Below, one piece after another: positions 10,672 through 19,095 of a stretch of DNA of 64,000 bases. The notes under the pieces were generated by a model that had not been told where the DNA came from, did not search any database, and worked only from the letters and a program-made list of their open reading frames with translations. Origin of the DNA: Pseudomonas asplenii. GTDB lineage: Bacteria; Pseudomonadota; Gammaproteobacteria; Pseudomonadales; Pseudomonadaceae. A program made the translations under genes and the position numbers. The stretch lies in assembly GCF_001293465.1 (NCBI RefSeq), contig NZ_JSYZ01000006.1, forward strand, positions 1-64,000, read 5' to 3'. Numbering within the stretch: position 1 is the first letter of the stretch; the number at the start of each line of letters is the position of its first letter.

Positions 10672-12228
10672 GTGAGCCAGTCCCTAATCGCCGCCCTGCA
10701 AAACCCGGCCCTCTACCCGCATCCGGTAGAAGGGTTCCAGCTCATCGAAACCCATATTTCCTGGGTGCTGCTCACCGGCTCCTACGCCTACAAGATCAAG
10801 AAGCCGATGAACTTCGGCTTCCTCGACTTCACCGAACTGTCCGCCCGCGGCCACTTCTGCAATGAAGAACTGCGCCTGAACCAGCGCCTGACCGACGATC
10901 TGTACCTGGAAGTCCTGCCGATCACCGGCAGCGCCGAGGCGCCACAACTGGGCGGCGACGGCCCGGCTATCGAATACGTGCTGAAAATGCGTCAGTTCCC
11001 CCAGAGCCAGTTGCTCAGCACCCTGCAGGCCAACGGTGAGCTGACCACCCGGCATATCGACGAGATGGCCCAGCAGATCGCGCAGTTCCACCTGAACGCC
11101 CCGCACGTTCCCCAGGAGCACTACCAGGGCACGCCGGAAGCGGTCATGGACCCTGTCCGCCAGAACTTCGAGCAGATTCGCCCCTTCCTCCAGGACAAGG
11201 CCGACCTGCAGCAGCTCGATGCGCTGCAAGCCTGGGCCGAATCCAGCTTCGAGCGCCTCAAGCCGCTGTTCACCCAGCGCAAGGCCGAAGGCTTCATCCG
11301 CGAGTGCCACGGCGATATCCACCTGGGCAACGCCACCGTGATCGACGGCAAGGTGGTGATCTTCGACTGCATCGAGTTCAACGAGCCGTTCCGCTTCACC
11401 GACGTCTATGCCGACACCGCGTTCCTGGCCATGGACCTGGAAGACCGCGGCCTCAAGAGTCTGGCCCGACGCTTCATCAGCCAGTACCTGGAACTGACCG
11501 GCGATTACCAGGGCCTGGAAGTGCTGAACTTCTACAAGGCCTATCGGGCCCTGGTGCGGGCCAAGGTCGCGCTGTTCAGCCTGTCGCCCGAAGCCACCGC
11601 CGTGCAGCGCGCGACCACCCTGCGCCAGTACCGCAACTACGCCAACCTGGCGGAAAGCTACAGCACCATTCCATCGCGCTTCCTGGCGATCACCCACGGC
11701 GTCTCGGCAGTCGGCAAGAGCCACGTCGCCATGCGCCTGGTCGAGGCGTTGGGCGCGGTACGCCTGCGCTCGGACGTCGAACGCAAGCGCCTGTTCGGCC
11801 TCCAGCAGGGCAAGCAGGACGTCGGCGCCGGCATTTACAGCCAGGACGCCAGCGCGCAGACCTACCAGCGCCTGCACGAGATCGCCGACATCATCCTGCG
11901 TGCCGGCTTCCCGGTGGTGATCGACGCCACCTACCTCAAGCGCAACCAGCGCGACGCCGCCGCCAAGGTGGCCGAGGCCACCGGGGCGCCGTGCCTGATC
12001 ATCGATTGCGACGCCCCCCAGGCCGTCATCGAAAGCTGGCTGGCACAACGCCAGGCCGACGCCGTCGACCCATCCGATGCGACCCTGGAAGTCATCGCCG
12101 CGCAACAGGCTTCCCGCGAAGCACTGGGTGCCGATGAAATTCTCCACACCAAGCGTGTCCAGACCAATGAAAGTGGCAGTCTCGACACCCTGATCGCGCA
12201 AATTCGCCTGCGTTTGCCTAATCTGTAG
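10672..12228 (+). CDS. Phosphotransferase/P-loop kinase fusion (bifunctional APH-like/ATP-binding protein)
   Basis: A 518-residue two-part protein of unknown substrate. The N-terminal half is aminoglycoside-phosphotransferase-like: the catalytic loop HGDIHLGN starts at residue 213, followed by the metal-binding aspartate in the FDCIEFN segment. The C-terminal half is a small nucleoside-kinase/zeta-like domain with the Walker A loop GVSAVGKS at 343-350 and DATYLKRNQR further on. I chose the GTG at 10672 because AAGGA stands six bases upstream; a longer reading from 10477 would run antisense into mrcB. Widely conserved in proteobacteria next to mrcB, so a housekeeping role is more likely than drug resistance. 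Confidence 0.85.
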   Translation: MSQSLIAALQNPALYPHPVEGFQLIETHISWVLLTGSYAYKIKKPMNFGFLDFTELSARGHFCNEELRLNQRLTDDLYLEVLPITGSAEAPQLGGDGPAIEYVLKMRQFPQSQLLSTLQANGELTTRHIDEMAQQIAQFHLNAPHVPQEHYQGTPEAVMDPVRQNFEQIRPFLQDKADLQQLDALQAWAESSFERLKPLFTQRKAEGFIRECHGDIHLGNATVIDGKVVIFDCIEFNEPFRFTDVYADTAFLAMDLEDRGLKSLARRFISQYLELTGDYQGLEVLNFYKAYRALVRAKVALFSLSPEATAVQRATTLRQYRNYANLAESYSTIPSRFLAITHGVSAVGKSHVAMRLVEALGAVRLRSDVERKRLFGLQQGKQDVGAGIYSQDASAQTYQRLHEIADIILRAGFPVVIDATYLKRNQRDAAAKVAEATGAPCLIIDCDAPQAVIESWLAQRQADAVDPSDATLEVIAAQQASREALGADEILHTKRVQTNESGSLDTLIAQIRLRLPNL

Positions 12229-12230
12229 AA

Positions 12231-12280
12231 ACTATATTCAGCCGTGAAGCCGCATTCGCTTCACGGCTGAAACATAGTGG
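12231..12280. repeat. Long near-perfect inverted repeat between two genes
   Basis: The arms ACTATATTCAGCCGTGAAGC and GCTTCACGGCTGAAACATAGT flank a seven-base loop and pair over some 20 positions with one bulge. No run of T follows on either strand, so it is not a standard intrinsic terminator. It lies three bases after the stop of the kinase-fusion gene and just before a TATACT hexamer (12286-12291) that could be the -10 of the next gene. Confidence 0.75.
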
Positions 12281-12318
12281 CATTATACTGGCGTCATAAA
12301 TCCAACGGGAGACGCCCC

Positions 12319-12663
12319 ATGAGCCAGCCCAAGCTTCTCGACTCTGCCTTGTATGCCCTGCTGCACAAAGATGATATTGCCGGCTTCAACAAGGCCCGTC
12401 CCAAGGACGGCCCGATCGACATGCGCGGTGGTGATTTCCGCGGTCTCGACCTGCGCGAACTGAATGCCGACGGGATCGACTTCACCAACGCCTACTTCCG
12501 TTCTGCCGACCTGCGCGGGGTGGACTTCCAGAACTCCCGGCTCGAAGGTGCCAGCGTGGCCCACGCACAGATCTCCGGCGCCTACTTCCCTCCCCAACTG
12601 AAGGCTGCGGAAATTCTGATGTCGGTCCAGTTCGGTACGCGGATGCGCTACGAACCGGAATAA
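12319..12663 (+). CDS. Small pentapeptide-repeat protein
   Basis: A 114-residue protein whose middle (residues about 42-95) follows the A(D/N)LxG pentapeptide pattern, as in GGDFRGLDLRELNADGIDF. Such repeats build a right-handed beta-helix. Only about nine to ten repeats are present, too few for a DNA-mimicking gyrase protector like Qnr, so no function is assigned. A GGGAG ribosome site is placed nine bases before the ATG at 12319, which decides the start. Confidence 0.8.
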   Translation: MSQPKLLDSALYALLHKDDIAGFNKARPKDGPIDMRGGDFRGLDLRELNADGIDFTNAYFRSADLRGVDFQNSRLEGASVAHAQISGAYFPPQLKAAEILMSVQFGTRMRYEPE

Positions 12664-12897
12664 TCCGTCCGGCAACATCACACTCGTCGAGTCCGGCGCC
12701 AGTCGATGCCCCGGACAGCGGCAGGTATCGCTTATCCCTTCCCAGCCCCCGCCTGACCAGGGCGGTTTCGCACTGGCCCTTAGAAGCTTTTGCGCCCAAA
12801 CCGACCAACGAACCACGCTTTTCCTACTGACCGCTACACTCTTTTCAGGCTTGCCTACTCTCGTCAACGCAGCGTTCGGCCATCGCAAGGAGGCTTG
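12664..12897. other. Intergenic stretch with no recognised feature
   Basis: No coding signal or clear terminator. A possible -10 hexamer TACACT at 12834-12839 precedes the next gene by about 60 bases, without a good -35. Confidence 0.4.
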
Positions 12898-13170
12898 ATG
12901 AACGATGAACTGCAACATCTGAAAAACCTGGGCAAGACGTCGGCGCAATGGCTGCACGCGGTGGGCATCCACAGCGCATCGGACTTGCGGCGGCTAGGGG
13001 CAGTGGACGCCTATCGCGCAGTCAGAACCCGGGGATTCAGAGCATCGAAAGTGCTGTTGTACGCCATCGAGGGCGCCTTGATGGACATTCACTGGAACGA
13101 CATCCCGCTGGAACGTAAAGAGGCCTTGAATAAACAACTGGAAGCGATATCGTCACGCCATAAAAATTGA
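12898..13170 (+). CDS. TfoX C-terminal-domain protein
   Basis: A 90-residue protein that is essentially one TfoX/Sxy C-terminal domain, recognised by LKNLGKTSAQWLHAVGIHSASDLRRLGAVDAYRAV, a helix-hairpin-helix-like fold. It lacks the N-terminal half that full-length Sxy competence regulators have, so it should not be called a competence regulator. The AAGGAGG ribosome site five bases before the ATG is excellent. It lies immediately before the cyclic-nucleotide-binding gene and may be co-transcribed with it. Confidence 0.85.
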   Translation: MNDELQHLKNLGKTSAQWLHAVGIHSASDLRRLGAVDAYRAVRTRGFRASKVLLYAIEGALMDIHWNDIPLERKEALNKQLEAISSRHKN

Positions 13171-13185
13171 TTGTGCAGGTTTGTC

Positions 13186-13986
13186 ATGTATCTACTCGGG
13201 GAGCAACCGGCGTACGCCGATGAATTGATCAATCGGCTGCAGAGCATTCCCGCTCGGCTACTGGAGGGCTTGTCTCCCTGTGACGAGGCCGTCGAACTGG
13301 AGGAGACTGCCGACCTCTCCGCGCAGTTGGCCGACGACCGGCTCTACCTGATCGAAAGCGGCCTGGTGCATGCCAGGGTCGACGAACGCCCCCTGTTCTA
13401 CCTGCATGAAGGCGACCTGGTGGGCTTGCGCCAGGGCATCGACTGGCCACGCTGCCTGCTGAGCAGCGATGGTCCGCTGCGCCTGCTGCCCTACCGGCGG
13501 CGCGAGGTGTTCCAGCATATCCATGCCGACGAAACCCGCAGCGAAATGCTGCTGCGCTACCTGGTGGGGCACACCGCCCTGCTGTCGGATGCCGTCACCC
13601 GCCTCAAGCAGCCGGAATTTCGCAGCAGCAACGGCTTCCAGCAGGTAGCGGCCGGCGAGGTGCTGATCCGCCAGGGCGACGATGCCGATCACGTCTTCAT
13701 TATTATCGAGGGGCACGCCGAGGCCTTTGTCGACGGCCACAAGGTCGGCGATGTGCCCAAGGATGAGATTTTCGGCGCCATGGCGGTGTTCACCGGCGAG
13801 AAACGCAGCGCCACGGTGATCGCCAGCCAGGCCTGCTCGGTCATGCTGATTCCCAAGGACCAGTTCCTCAGCCTGACCCAGAGCAACCCGCGCATTGCCC
13901 ACAGCCTGATCCAGAGCATGGCGCGCCGCATCGACCTGCTGAACCGGGAAGTCACCCGCCTGAACACGGCCAGGCTGTCCGGTTGA
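13186..13986 (+). CDS. cbpA: Cyclic-nucleotide-binding protein, CbpA-like
   Basis: A 266-residue protein with a cyclic-nucleotide-binding fold at about residues 150-255. The phosphate-binding cassette reads IFGAMAVFTGEKRSATV and keeps the key arginine, although the usual FGE is FGA. The N-terminal half resembles a degenerate second copy. No DNA-binding domain follows. In P. aeruginosa the cAMP-binding protein CbpA (PA4704) sits directly before the PrrF RNAs, and the same order here supports orthology. ATG at 13186 is preferred over the TTG at 13171. Confidence 0.8.
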   Translation: MYLLGEQPAYADELINRLQSIPARLLEGLSPCDEAVELEETADLSAQLADDRLYLIESGLVHARVDERPLFYLHEGDLVGLRQGIDWPRCLLSSDGPLRLLPYRRREVFQHIHADETRSEMLLRYLVGHTALLSDAVTRLKQPEFRSSNGFQQVAAGEVLIRQGDDADHVFIIIEGHAEAFVDGHKVGDVPKDEIFGAMAVFTGEKRSATVIASQACSVMLIPKDQFLSLTQSNPRIAHSLIQSMARRIDLLNREVTRLNTARLSG

Positions 13987-14027
13987 GCCCGCCCAGGGAA
14001 CGGCGACGGGCGGTCGAAAAAAAGCTG

Positions 14028-14061
14028 TTGACTTAGAAATGAGAATCGTTATGATTATCAC
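14028..14061 (+). promoter_or_regulatory. PrrF promoter with overlapping Fur box
   Basis: A sigma-70 promoter is readable: TTGACT (14028-14033), 16-base spacer, TATGAT (14050-14055). The 19 bases at 14041-14059 match the Fur consensus palindrome at 14 of 19 positions and cover the -10. Iron-loaded Fur bound here would block polymerase, as is known for prrF promoters. Confidence 0.85.
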
Positions 14062-14177
14062 AACTGATCGCGAGATCGGTTGGATTTTCTGAAAGGCCCT
14101 TGGTTCGGACTCTTCAGATTATCTCCTCATCAGGCTAATCACGGTTATTGACCCGGCTTTTTGCCGGGTCTTTTTTT
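14062..14177 (+). ncRNA. prrF: PrrF iron-responsive small RNA
   Basis: About 116 bases from a Fur-controlled promoter to an intrinsic terminator. The central part (about 14100-14145, containing CAGATTATCTCCTCATCAGG) is the core I recognise from PrrF RNAs, the functional counterpart of E. coli RyhB. PrrF pairs with mRNAs of iron-rich proteins such as sodB and represses them when iron is scarce, with Hfq. The terminator is GACCCGGC/GCCGGGTC (14150-14170) followed by seven T. Only one copy is present here; P. aeruginosa has two in tandem at this site. Neighbouring cbpA and the heme transporter fit the known context. Confidence 0.92.
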
Positions 14178-14196
14178 GTCTGGAACAAGCCCCTGC

Positions 14197-14976
14197 TCAG
14201 TCGCTGCCCGAAGGCTCCGCCGACCACTCCAGGTGCGCCAGCAGTTCGTCCAGCAGCCCCGAAGCCCCCAGACGCAGATGATCGGCGTCGACCCAGCCCG
14301 CGCCGAAGCGACTCCTGGCCAGTTCGATGTAGGTACGGGCATCGGCCAGCGTGCGAATACCGCCCGCCGCTTTCAGGCCCACCAGCCCACCACGCTCGGC
14401 AATCGCCTCGAGCATGATCCGCACCGCCTGTTCGGTCGCGTTGACCAGCACCTTGCCGGTACTGGTCTTGAGAAAATCGGCACCGGCGGCAATCGCATCC
14501 TGGCTGGCCTGACGAATCATCTGCGGGTCGCGCAACTCACCGGTTTCCAGGATCACCTTGAGCCTGGCCCGGCCAGTGCACAGGTCACGGCAGGCCGACA
14601 CCATGGTCAGCCCCGTCTGCGTGTCGCCCATCAGCAGCGAACGATAGGGATAGACCAGGTCCACCTCGTTCGCGCCGGCCCTGAGCACCGCTTCCGTCTC
14701 CGAGACGGCCGAGGCCACGTTCGGCCCGCCATAGGGGAAATTGACCACCGTGGCCACCCGAATTCCCGGTGCGCCCAGGCCATCGAGCGTCTTGCGCGCC
14801 AGGGCGACGAAGCGTGGAAAGACACACACCGCGGCCACCGGCCCGAACGGCGTCATGGCCCGCTGACACAGCGAAACGATTCGCTCGGCATCGTCGTCAT
14901 TGCTCAACGAGGTCAGGTCGAGCAGACCCAGGGCCTGGTGCGCCAACTGCCGATCCGTCTGATTAATCTGCTTCAT
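14197..14976 (-). CDS. deoC: Deoxyribose-phosphate aldolase
   Basis: Cleaves 2-deoxyribose 5-phosphate into glyceraldehyde 3-phosphate and acetaldehyde in deoxynucleoside breakdown, 259 aa or slightly less depending on start. The Schiff-base lysine is K170 in ADFLKTSTGK, and the conserved EVDLVYP and VILETGEL strands are present. I start at the second methionine (14976), which has GGGAG at a good distance; an upstream ATG at 14988 is possible. It stands alone, without other deo genes, and converges on PrrF. No deo operon partner is seen, so how it is induced is unclear. Confidence 0.93.
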   Translation of the reverse strand: MKQINQTDRQLAHQALGLLDLTSLSNDDDAERIVSLCQRAMTPFGPVAAVCVFPRFVALARKTLDGLGAPGIRVATVVNFPYGGPNVASAVSETEAVLRAGANEVDLVYPYRSLLMGDTQTGLTMVSACRDLCTGRARLKVILETGELRDPQMIRQASQDAIAAGADFLKTSTGKVLVNATEQAVRIMLEAIAERGGLVGLKAAGGIRTLADARTYIELARSRFGAGWVDADHLRLGASGLLDELLAHLEWSAEPSGSD

Positions 14977-14988
14977 GTTTGCTCCCAC

Positions 14989-15183
14989 ATCCGATCACAC
15001 CTCCCGGACACAATAAAGGACTCATTCGGCGGAAATCATGGAGAGCCAAAGACAAGGACCCTGACTACACAAGAACAGGAAAAATCTTTGCCCACCCAGG
15101 TGTCGGTCCCACAAAAATAAGCCTGTCGACTCATGACGACAGCATTTGCGAAGCGACCTACATGACGCGGCGATGCGCGCCGC
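14989..15183. other. Intergenic region between hmuV and deoC
   Basis: It should contain the deoC promoter on the minus strand and the end of the heme transporter message. Apart from the possible terminator at 15112-15142 I see nothing definite. Confidence 0.4.
15112..15142 (-). terminator. Probable terminator of hmuTUV
   Basis: On the minus strand a short hairpin CTGTCG/CGACAG with an eight-base loop is followed by GCTTATTTTTG. The stem is only six base pairs and the T run is interrupted, so strength is uncertain. Confidence 0.5.
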
Positions 15184-15951
15184 TCAACGGGCGACGATCA
15201 ATGGGTGCCCGCGCTCGGGATGAGGCAACACCAGCACCTCCAGGCCGAACACCGTCTTGAGCATGTCGGCCTGCAGCACCTCTGCCGGGCTTGCCAAGGC
15301 GCGGGGGCAGCCCTGTTCCAGCAATAGCAGGCGATCGCAGTAGCGTGCCGCCAGGTTGAGATCGTGCAGGATGATCAGCACTGCGGCACCGCGGTCGGCG
15401 AACTCGCGAATCGCCTGCAGGGTGGTGTGCTGGTGCAGTGGATCGAGCATCGAGGTGGGCTCGTCAAGCAGCAGCGTCTGGCCGCTGTGCCCCGGCCAGA
15501 GTTGCGCCAGCACACGGGCCAGGTGCACCCGCTGACGTTCGCCGCCGGACAACGCCAGGTAGCTGCGCCCGGCCAGGTGAGTGGCGTCGGCGGCTTGCAG
15601 GGCCTCGCTGACGATTTCCCGATCGCGTACCTGCCCGGTCTGGTGTGGCAGGCGCCCCATGCCGACCACCTCTTCGACGCGAAAGGCGAAATCGAGGGTC
15701 GAGGTCTGCGGCAGCACCGCCAGACGCTGTGCCCGCTGCGTGCCCTGCCAGTGGGCCAGGGGCTGCCCACCGAGCCAGACACGCCCCTGGCTCGGTGCCA
15801 GTTCGCCGCATAGGGCGCCGAGCAAGGTGCTCTTGCCGGCGCCGTTCGGGCCGAGCACGCCCAGCAGCTCACCGGGCTTGAGCTCAAGATCGATGTCGGC
15901 CAGCACGGTCTTCACGCCGCGACAGACCGTCAGCTTCTGCGCGCGCAGCAT
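15184..15951 (-). CDS. hmuV: Heme ABC transporter ATP-binding protein
   Basis: The ATPase that powers heme import across the inner membrane, 255 aa. Walker A GPNGAGKS is at residues 34-41, the ABC signature LSGGERQR and Walker B LLLDEP are present, followed by the switch histidine in [10 protein letters not shown]. The ATG overlaps the hmuU stop by one base. In P. aeruginosa the equivalent gene is called phuV. The reading frame continues upstream through hmuU in another frame, which is not coding. Confidence 0.93.
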   Translation of the reverse strand: MLRAQKLTVCRGVKTVLADIDLELKPGELLGVLGPNGAGKSTLLGALCGELAPSQGRVWLGGQPLAHWQGTQRAQRLAVLPQTSTLDFAFRVEEVVGMGRLPHQTGQVRDREIVSEALQAADATHLAGRSYLALSGGERQRVHLARVLAQLWPGHSGQTLLLDEPTSMLDPLHQHTTLQAIREFADRGAAVLIILHDLNLAARYCDRLLLLEQGCPRALASPAEVLQADMLKTVFGLEVLVLPHPERGHPLIVAR

Positions 15952-16988
15952 CAGGCCCGCCCCCGCAACAGCAGATACAGAAAGAAAGGCGCGCCCAGGA
16001 ATGCCGTGACGATGCCGATCGGCAGTTCCGCCGGCGCCAGCGCCAGACGTGCCACAAGATCGGCGAACAACAGCAGGCAGCCTCCCGCCAGCATCGATGC
16101 CGGCAACAGCACCCGGTGATCCGGGCCCGCCAGCAGCCGGACCAGGTGCGGCACCACCAGGCCGATGAAGCCGATCATGCCGGCAGCCGCCACCGCCGCC
16201 CCAACGCCCAGGGCCGTGCACAGTACCAATTCGCGCTTGAGCCCTTCGACATCGATGCCCAGGTGGCCGGCCTCCGACTCGCCGAGCAGCAGCGCATTCA
16301 GCGCCCTGGCCCGACGCGGCAACCACAGCGCCACGCCTGCGGTGACCAGCAGCAGCGGCCACAAGCGTGCGTAGCTGGCGCCATTGAGGCTGCCCAGGTT
16401 ACAGAAGGCCAGGGTACGCAAGGTCGCATCGTCGGCCAGGTAGGTAAAGAGCCCGACCGCCGAGCTGGCCAGGGCGGTCAGGGCAATCCCCGCCAGCAAC
16501 ATGATCGCCACGCTGGTCTGGCCGTTGCGCCGTCCCAGCCGATAGACCAGCGCCGTCACCGCGAGCCCGCCGAGGAAAGCGCAGAGCGACAACAGATAGG
16601 GCCCCATCACCTCCGGCACTCCACCGAATGCCGCCCCGCCGACAATCGCAATCGCCGCACCGAGCGCCGCACCGCTGGAAACGCCCACCAGCCCCGGGTC
16701 AGCCAACGGGTTGCGGAACAAGCCCTGCATGGCGACACCGGACAGCGCCAGCACCCCACCCACCGCCAGCCCCAGCAAGGTCCGCGGCAGGCGGATCTGC
16801 CCGAGGATCAGTTCCGCCTGCTCCAGCCCCTCGGCCGGCAACGGCAGGCCCAGCAGGCGCAATGCCGCACGCAGGATATCGGCCAGCGGCAGACTGACCG
16901 GCCCCAATGCCAGCGACAACCAGGTTGCCAGCAGACACAGCAGGCCCAGGCCGATGAACAGGGCGCGGGGTTTGACCGGCGCGGTCAT
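15951..16988 (-). CDS. hmuU: Heme ABC transporter permease (FecCD family)
   Basis: The membrane channel of the heme importer, 345 aa with about ten membrane helices, as usual for FecCD/BtuC permeases. The family segment [21 protein letters not shown] is present at about residues 79-99, as is the cytoplasmic loop that contacts the ATPase. Its start overlaps the hmuT stop by four bases (ATGA), so hmuT-hmuU-hmuV form a coupled operon. Alternative name phuU. Confidence 0.94.
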   Translation of the reverse strand: MTAPVKPRALFIGLGLLCLLATWLSLALGPVSLPLADILRAALRLLGLPLPAEGLEQAELILGQIRLPRTLLGLAVGGVLALSGVAMQGLFRNPLADPGLVGVSSGAALGAAIAIVGGAAFGGVPEVMGPYLLSLCAFLGGLAVTALVYRLGRRNGQTSVAIMLLAGIALTALASSAVGLFTYLADDATLRTLAFCNLGSLNGASYARLWPLLLVTAGVALWLPRRARALNALLLGESEAGHLGIDVEGLKRELVLCTALGVGAAVAAAGMIGFIGLVVPHLVRLLAGPDHRVLLPASMLAGGCLLLFADLVARLALAPAELPIGIVTAFLGAPFFLYLLLRGRA

Positions 16989-17860
16989 GGCGTGGCCGGG
17001 GCCTTTGCGTAGAGCTCAGTGGTCAGTTTTTTCAGCGACTCGGGCAACCGCGGACCGAGACCACCCACCAGCAGGGTCGGGTCGAGCTCAAAGAGCCGGC
17101 CGGACCTGGCCGCCCGGGTCGAGGCCAGAATCGGGTTTTCCTTCAGCAGCGCCTGGCGGGCAGCCTCACCGGTCAGGCTGCGATCGGCGAATACCAGCAC
17201 CTCGGGATTCAATCCGGCCAGGGCTTCGACCGAAAACGGCTTGTAGCCAGTGTGGCTCGCCAGGTTATGCCCACCCGCCTGGGTCAACAGCCACTCGGCG
17301 GCGGTGCCCTTGCCGGCGATCAGCGGCTTGCCACCGGCGTTGCCGATCAGCAGCAACACTTCTGGCGCCGGCTGCCGGGCCTGGACCTCCCTGAGCCGGG
17401 CCTGCTGCCGGTCGAGCTGTTGTCGGAAGCCCTGAAACAGCTCTGCGGCCCGATCCTCATCGCCCAGCAACCGGCCCAGGTGTTGCAGATTGCCTTGCAG
17501 GGTCGGCAAGTCCGGCTCGGCAGAGAACAGTTCCACCTGTACCCCGGCTCCGCGGACCTGCGCCAGCACGGGTGGCGGCCCCATCTCCTCGGTGCCGATC
17601 AGAATCTGCGGGCGCAGGCTCAGGATGCCTTCGGCCGACAACTGCCGCTGATAACCGATGCTCGGCAACGCCTTGAGGGTTTCGGGGTGCTGGCTGGTGG
17701 TGTCGACGCCAACCAGCCGCGCCTGCCCGCCCAGCGCACTGACCCACTCCGACAACGCGCCGCCGGCGCTGACCCAGCGTTGCGGCACCTCATCCGCCAG
17801 CGCCGCATGGCTGAGCGATAGCGCGGCTCCCAGTGCAATCAGACGTGAACTCAGGCGCAT
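16985..17860 (-). CDS. hmuT: Periplasmic heme-binding protein
   Basis: Binds heme in the periplasm and delivers it to HmuUV, 291 aa. Residues 1-22 form a Sec signal peptide ending in ALADE. The mature part has the two-lobed class III binding-protein pattern; RWVSAGGALSEWVSALGG and VGVDTTSQHPETLKALPSIGYQRQLS are typical of HmuT/PhuT. No TonB-dependent receptor, heme-delivery protein or heme oxygenase is next to it, so outer-membrane uptake must be coded elsewhere. A Fur-like promoter lies 80-110 bases upstream. Confidence 0.92.
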   Translation of the reverse strand: MRLSSRLIALGAALSLSHAALADEVPQRWVSAGGALSEWVSALGGQARLVGVDTTSQHPETLKALPSIGYQRQLSAEGILSLRPQILIGTEEMGPPPVLAQVRGAGVQVELFSAEPDLPTLQGNLQHLGRLLGDEDRAAELFQGFRQQLDRQQARLREVQARQPAPEVLLLIGNAGGKPLIAGKGTAAEWLLTQAGGHNLASHTGYKPFSVEALAGLNPEVLVFADRSLTGEAARQALLKENPILASTRAARSGRLFELDPTLLVGGLGPRLPESLKKLTTELYAKAPATP

Positions 17861-17929
17861 GGACAGACATCCTTGGAAAGGTGATCGAGCGACAGGCCCA
17901 AAGGAAGAAAGGCAGCAGACGCCCCTCAG

Positions 17930-17969
17930 GCAAATATCTATTTGATAATTATTTGCATTTGACCGTCAA
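17930..17969 (-). promoter_or_regulatory. Probable Fur-controlled promoter of hmuTUV
   Basis: On the minus strand TTGACG (17969-17964) and TATCAA (17947-17942) are 16 bases apart. The -10 lies in an AT-rich palindrome, GCAAATA-N13-TATTTGC (17930-17956), containing TGATAAT; the best 19-base alignment to the Fur consensus is 11 of 19, so the match is moderate. The location before heme transport genes makes Fur control likely. Confidence 0.6.
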
Positions 17970-18073
17970 CCCGGAACATCTCTTGTCACAGGTTTCTCCC
18001 CATACCACCGATTGCCTTATCCTTCTCCCATGAAGGCAAGACCGGCTTGCAAAAGATCGATGAAAGGATCGGG

Positions 18074-18391
18074 ATGAAATTTCTCTGCGCTTCAGACACC
18101 CTCGCCAACAATAGCAGCCGCGGCTTCGAGCTGGACGGCAGCGCATTGCTGGCCGTGCGTCGTGACGGTCGGGTGTATGTCTATCGCAATCGCTGCCCGC
18201 ATCGCGGCATTGCCCTGGAGTGGCGGCCCGACCAGTTTCTGGATGCCAGCGCCAGCCTGATCCAGTGCGCCACCCACGGCGCCCTGTTCCTGATCGAAAG
18301 CGGCGAATGCGTGGCCGGGCCCTGCACCGGGCAATCGCTGACGGCGCTGGACTGCCGGGAAGACGCCGAGGGCGTCTGGGTCCGCGCCTAG
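18074..18391 (+). CDS. Small Rieske [2Fe-2S] protein
   Basis: A 105-residue protein that is a single Rieske domain. The cluster ligands are visible as C41-P-H43 and C65-A-T-H68, the usual CxH-x(n)-CxxH arrangement. No signal peptide or membrane anchor, so it is a soluble ferredoxin-like electron carrier or a stand-alone subunit. ATG at 18074 has AAGGA seven bases upstream. It is divergent from hmuT and may share the iron-controlled region. The partner enzyme cannot be told from this window. Confidence 0.88.
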   Translation: MKFLCASDTLANNSSRGFELDGSALLAVRRDGRVYVYRNRCPHRGIALEWRPDQFLDASASLIQCATHGALFLIESGECVAGPCTGQSLTALDCREDAEGVWVRA

Positions 18392-19095
18392 AACAGCACC
18401 GGCAGGCGCCGATCCACGCGGATTTCCTCGGCACTGAGGCTGACCCCATAGGCAAGCACCTCGACGCCCGCCGCCACCGCCTCCCGCAGTGCCTGGGCGT
18501 AGGCCGGGTCGATTTCCCGGGCCGGACGCACCGCCTCGATCCCCGTCAGGTTCACGCAGTACAGTTGCACCGCCCGCACGCCCTCACGCGCCAGGGTGGC
18601 CAATTCACGCAGGTGCTTGGCCCCGCGCTGGGTCACCGCATCCGGAAACGCCGCCACCGCGCTGTCGTCAAACCCGAGGGTGACGCTTTTCACCTCGACG
18701 AACGCCGGCCCCGCCGGATAGTCCAGGCGAAAATCGATCCGGCTGTTTTCCTGGCCGTAGGCGACCTCGCGCTTCAACCCGGTGAAGCCGGCAAGCTCGC
18801 TGATCAGCCCGGCACGCAGGGCCTCCTCGATCAACGGATTGGCCCGCGCGGTGTTGATGCACGCCAGCCGGCCCTGGGGCGTCTCGCCGATTTCCCAGGT
18901 GCCGGGCAGCTTGCGCCTCGGATCGTTGGAACGGCTGAACCAGACCAGCCCACCTTCGACCATACAATTGAGCATCGAGCCGGTGTTCGGGCAGTGGATG
19001 GTCAGAAATTCACCGCTGACGGTCTCGATGTCCGCCAGGAAGCGCTTGTAGCGCCTGATCAGCCGCCCCTCTTCGAGTGCAGGAGAAAAACGCAT
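18388..19095 (-). CDS. sfsA: SfsA family protein (DNA/RNA nuclease-like)
   Basis: A 235-residue protein of the SfsA family, first described in E. coli as stimulating maltose metabolism when overexpressed. The family shows an N-terminal OB-like part ([15 protein letters not shown]) and a C-terminal restriction-endonuclease-like core, visible as [20 protein letters not shown] with the D-x(n)-ExK pattern. The exact role is unsettled. It converges with the Rieske gene (four-base overlap of the ends) and is one base from the aminotransferase gene. Confidence 0.93.
   Translation of the reverse strand: MRFSPALEEGRLIRRYKRFLADIETVSGEFLTIHCPNTGSMLNCMVEGGLVWFSRSNDPRRKLPGTWEIGETPQGRLACINTARANPLIEEALRAGLISELAGFTGLKREVAYGQENSRIDFRLDYPAGPAFVEVKSVTLGFDDSAVAAFPDAVTQRGAKHLRELATLAREGVRAVQLYCVNLTGIEAVRPAREIDPAYAQALREAVAAGVEVLAYGVSLSAEEIRVDRRLPVLF

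Noticed and set aside
15952..16362. Upstream extension of hmuV inside hmuU
   Set aside because: The frame is open but Gly/Arg/Ala-rich and without homology; the ATG at 15951 gives a full-length ATPase.
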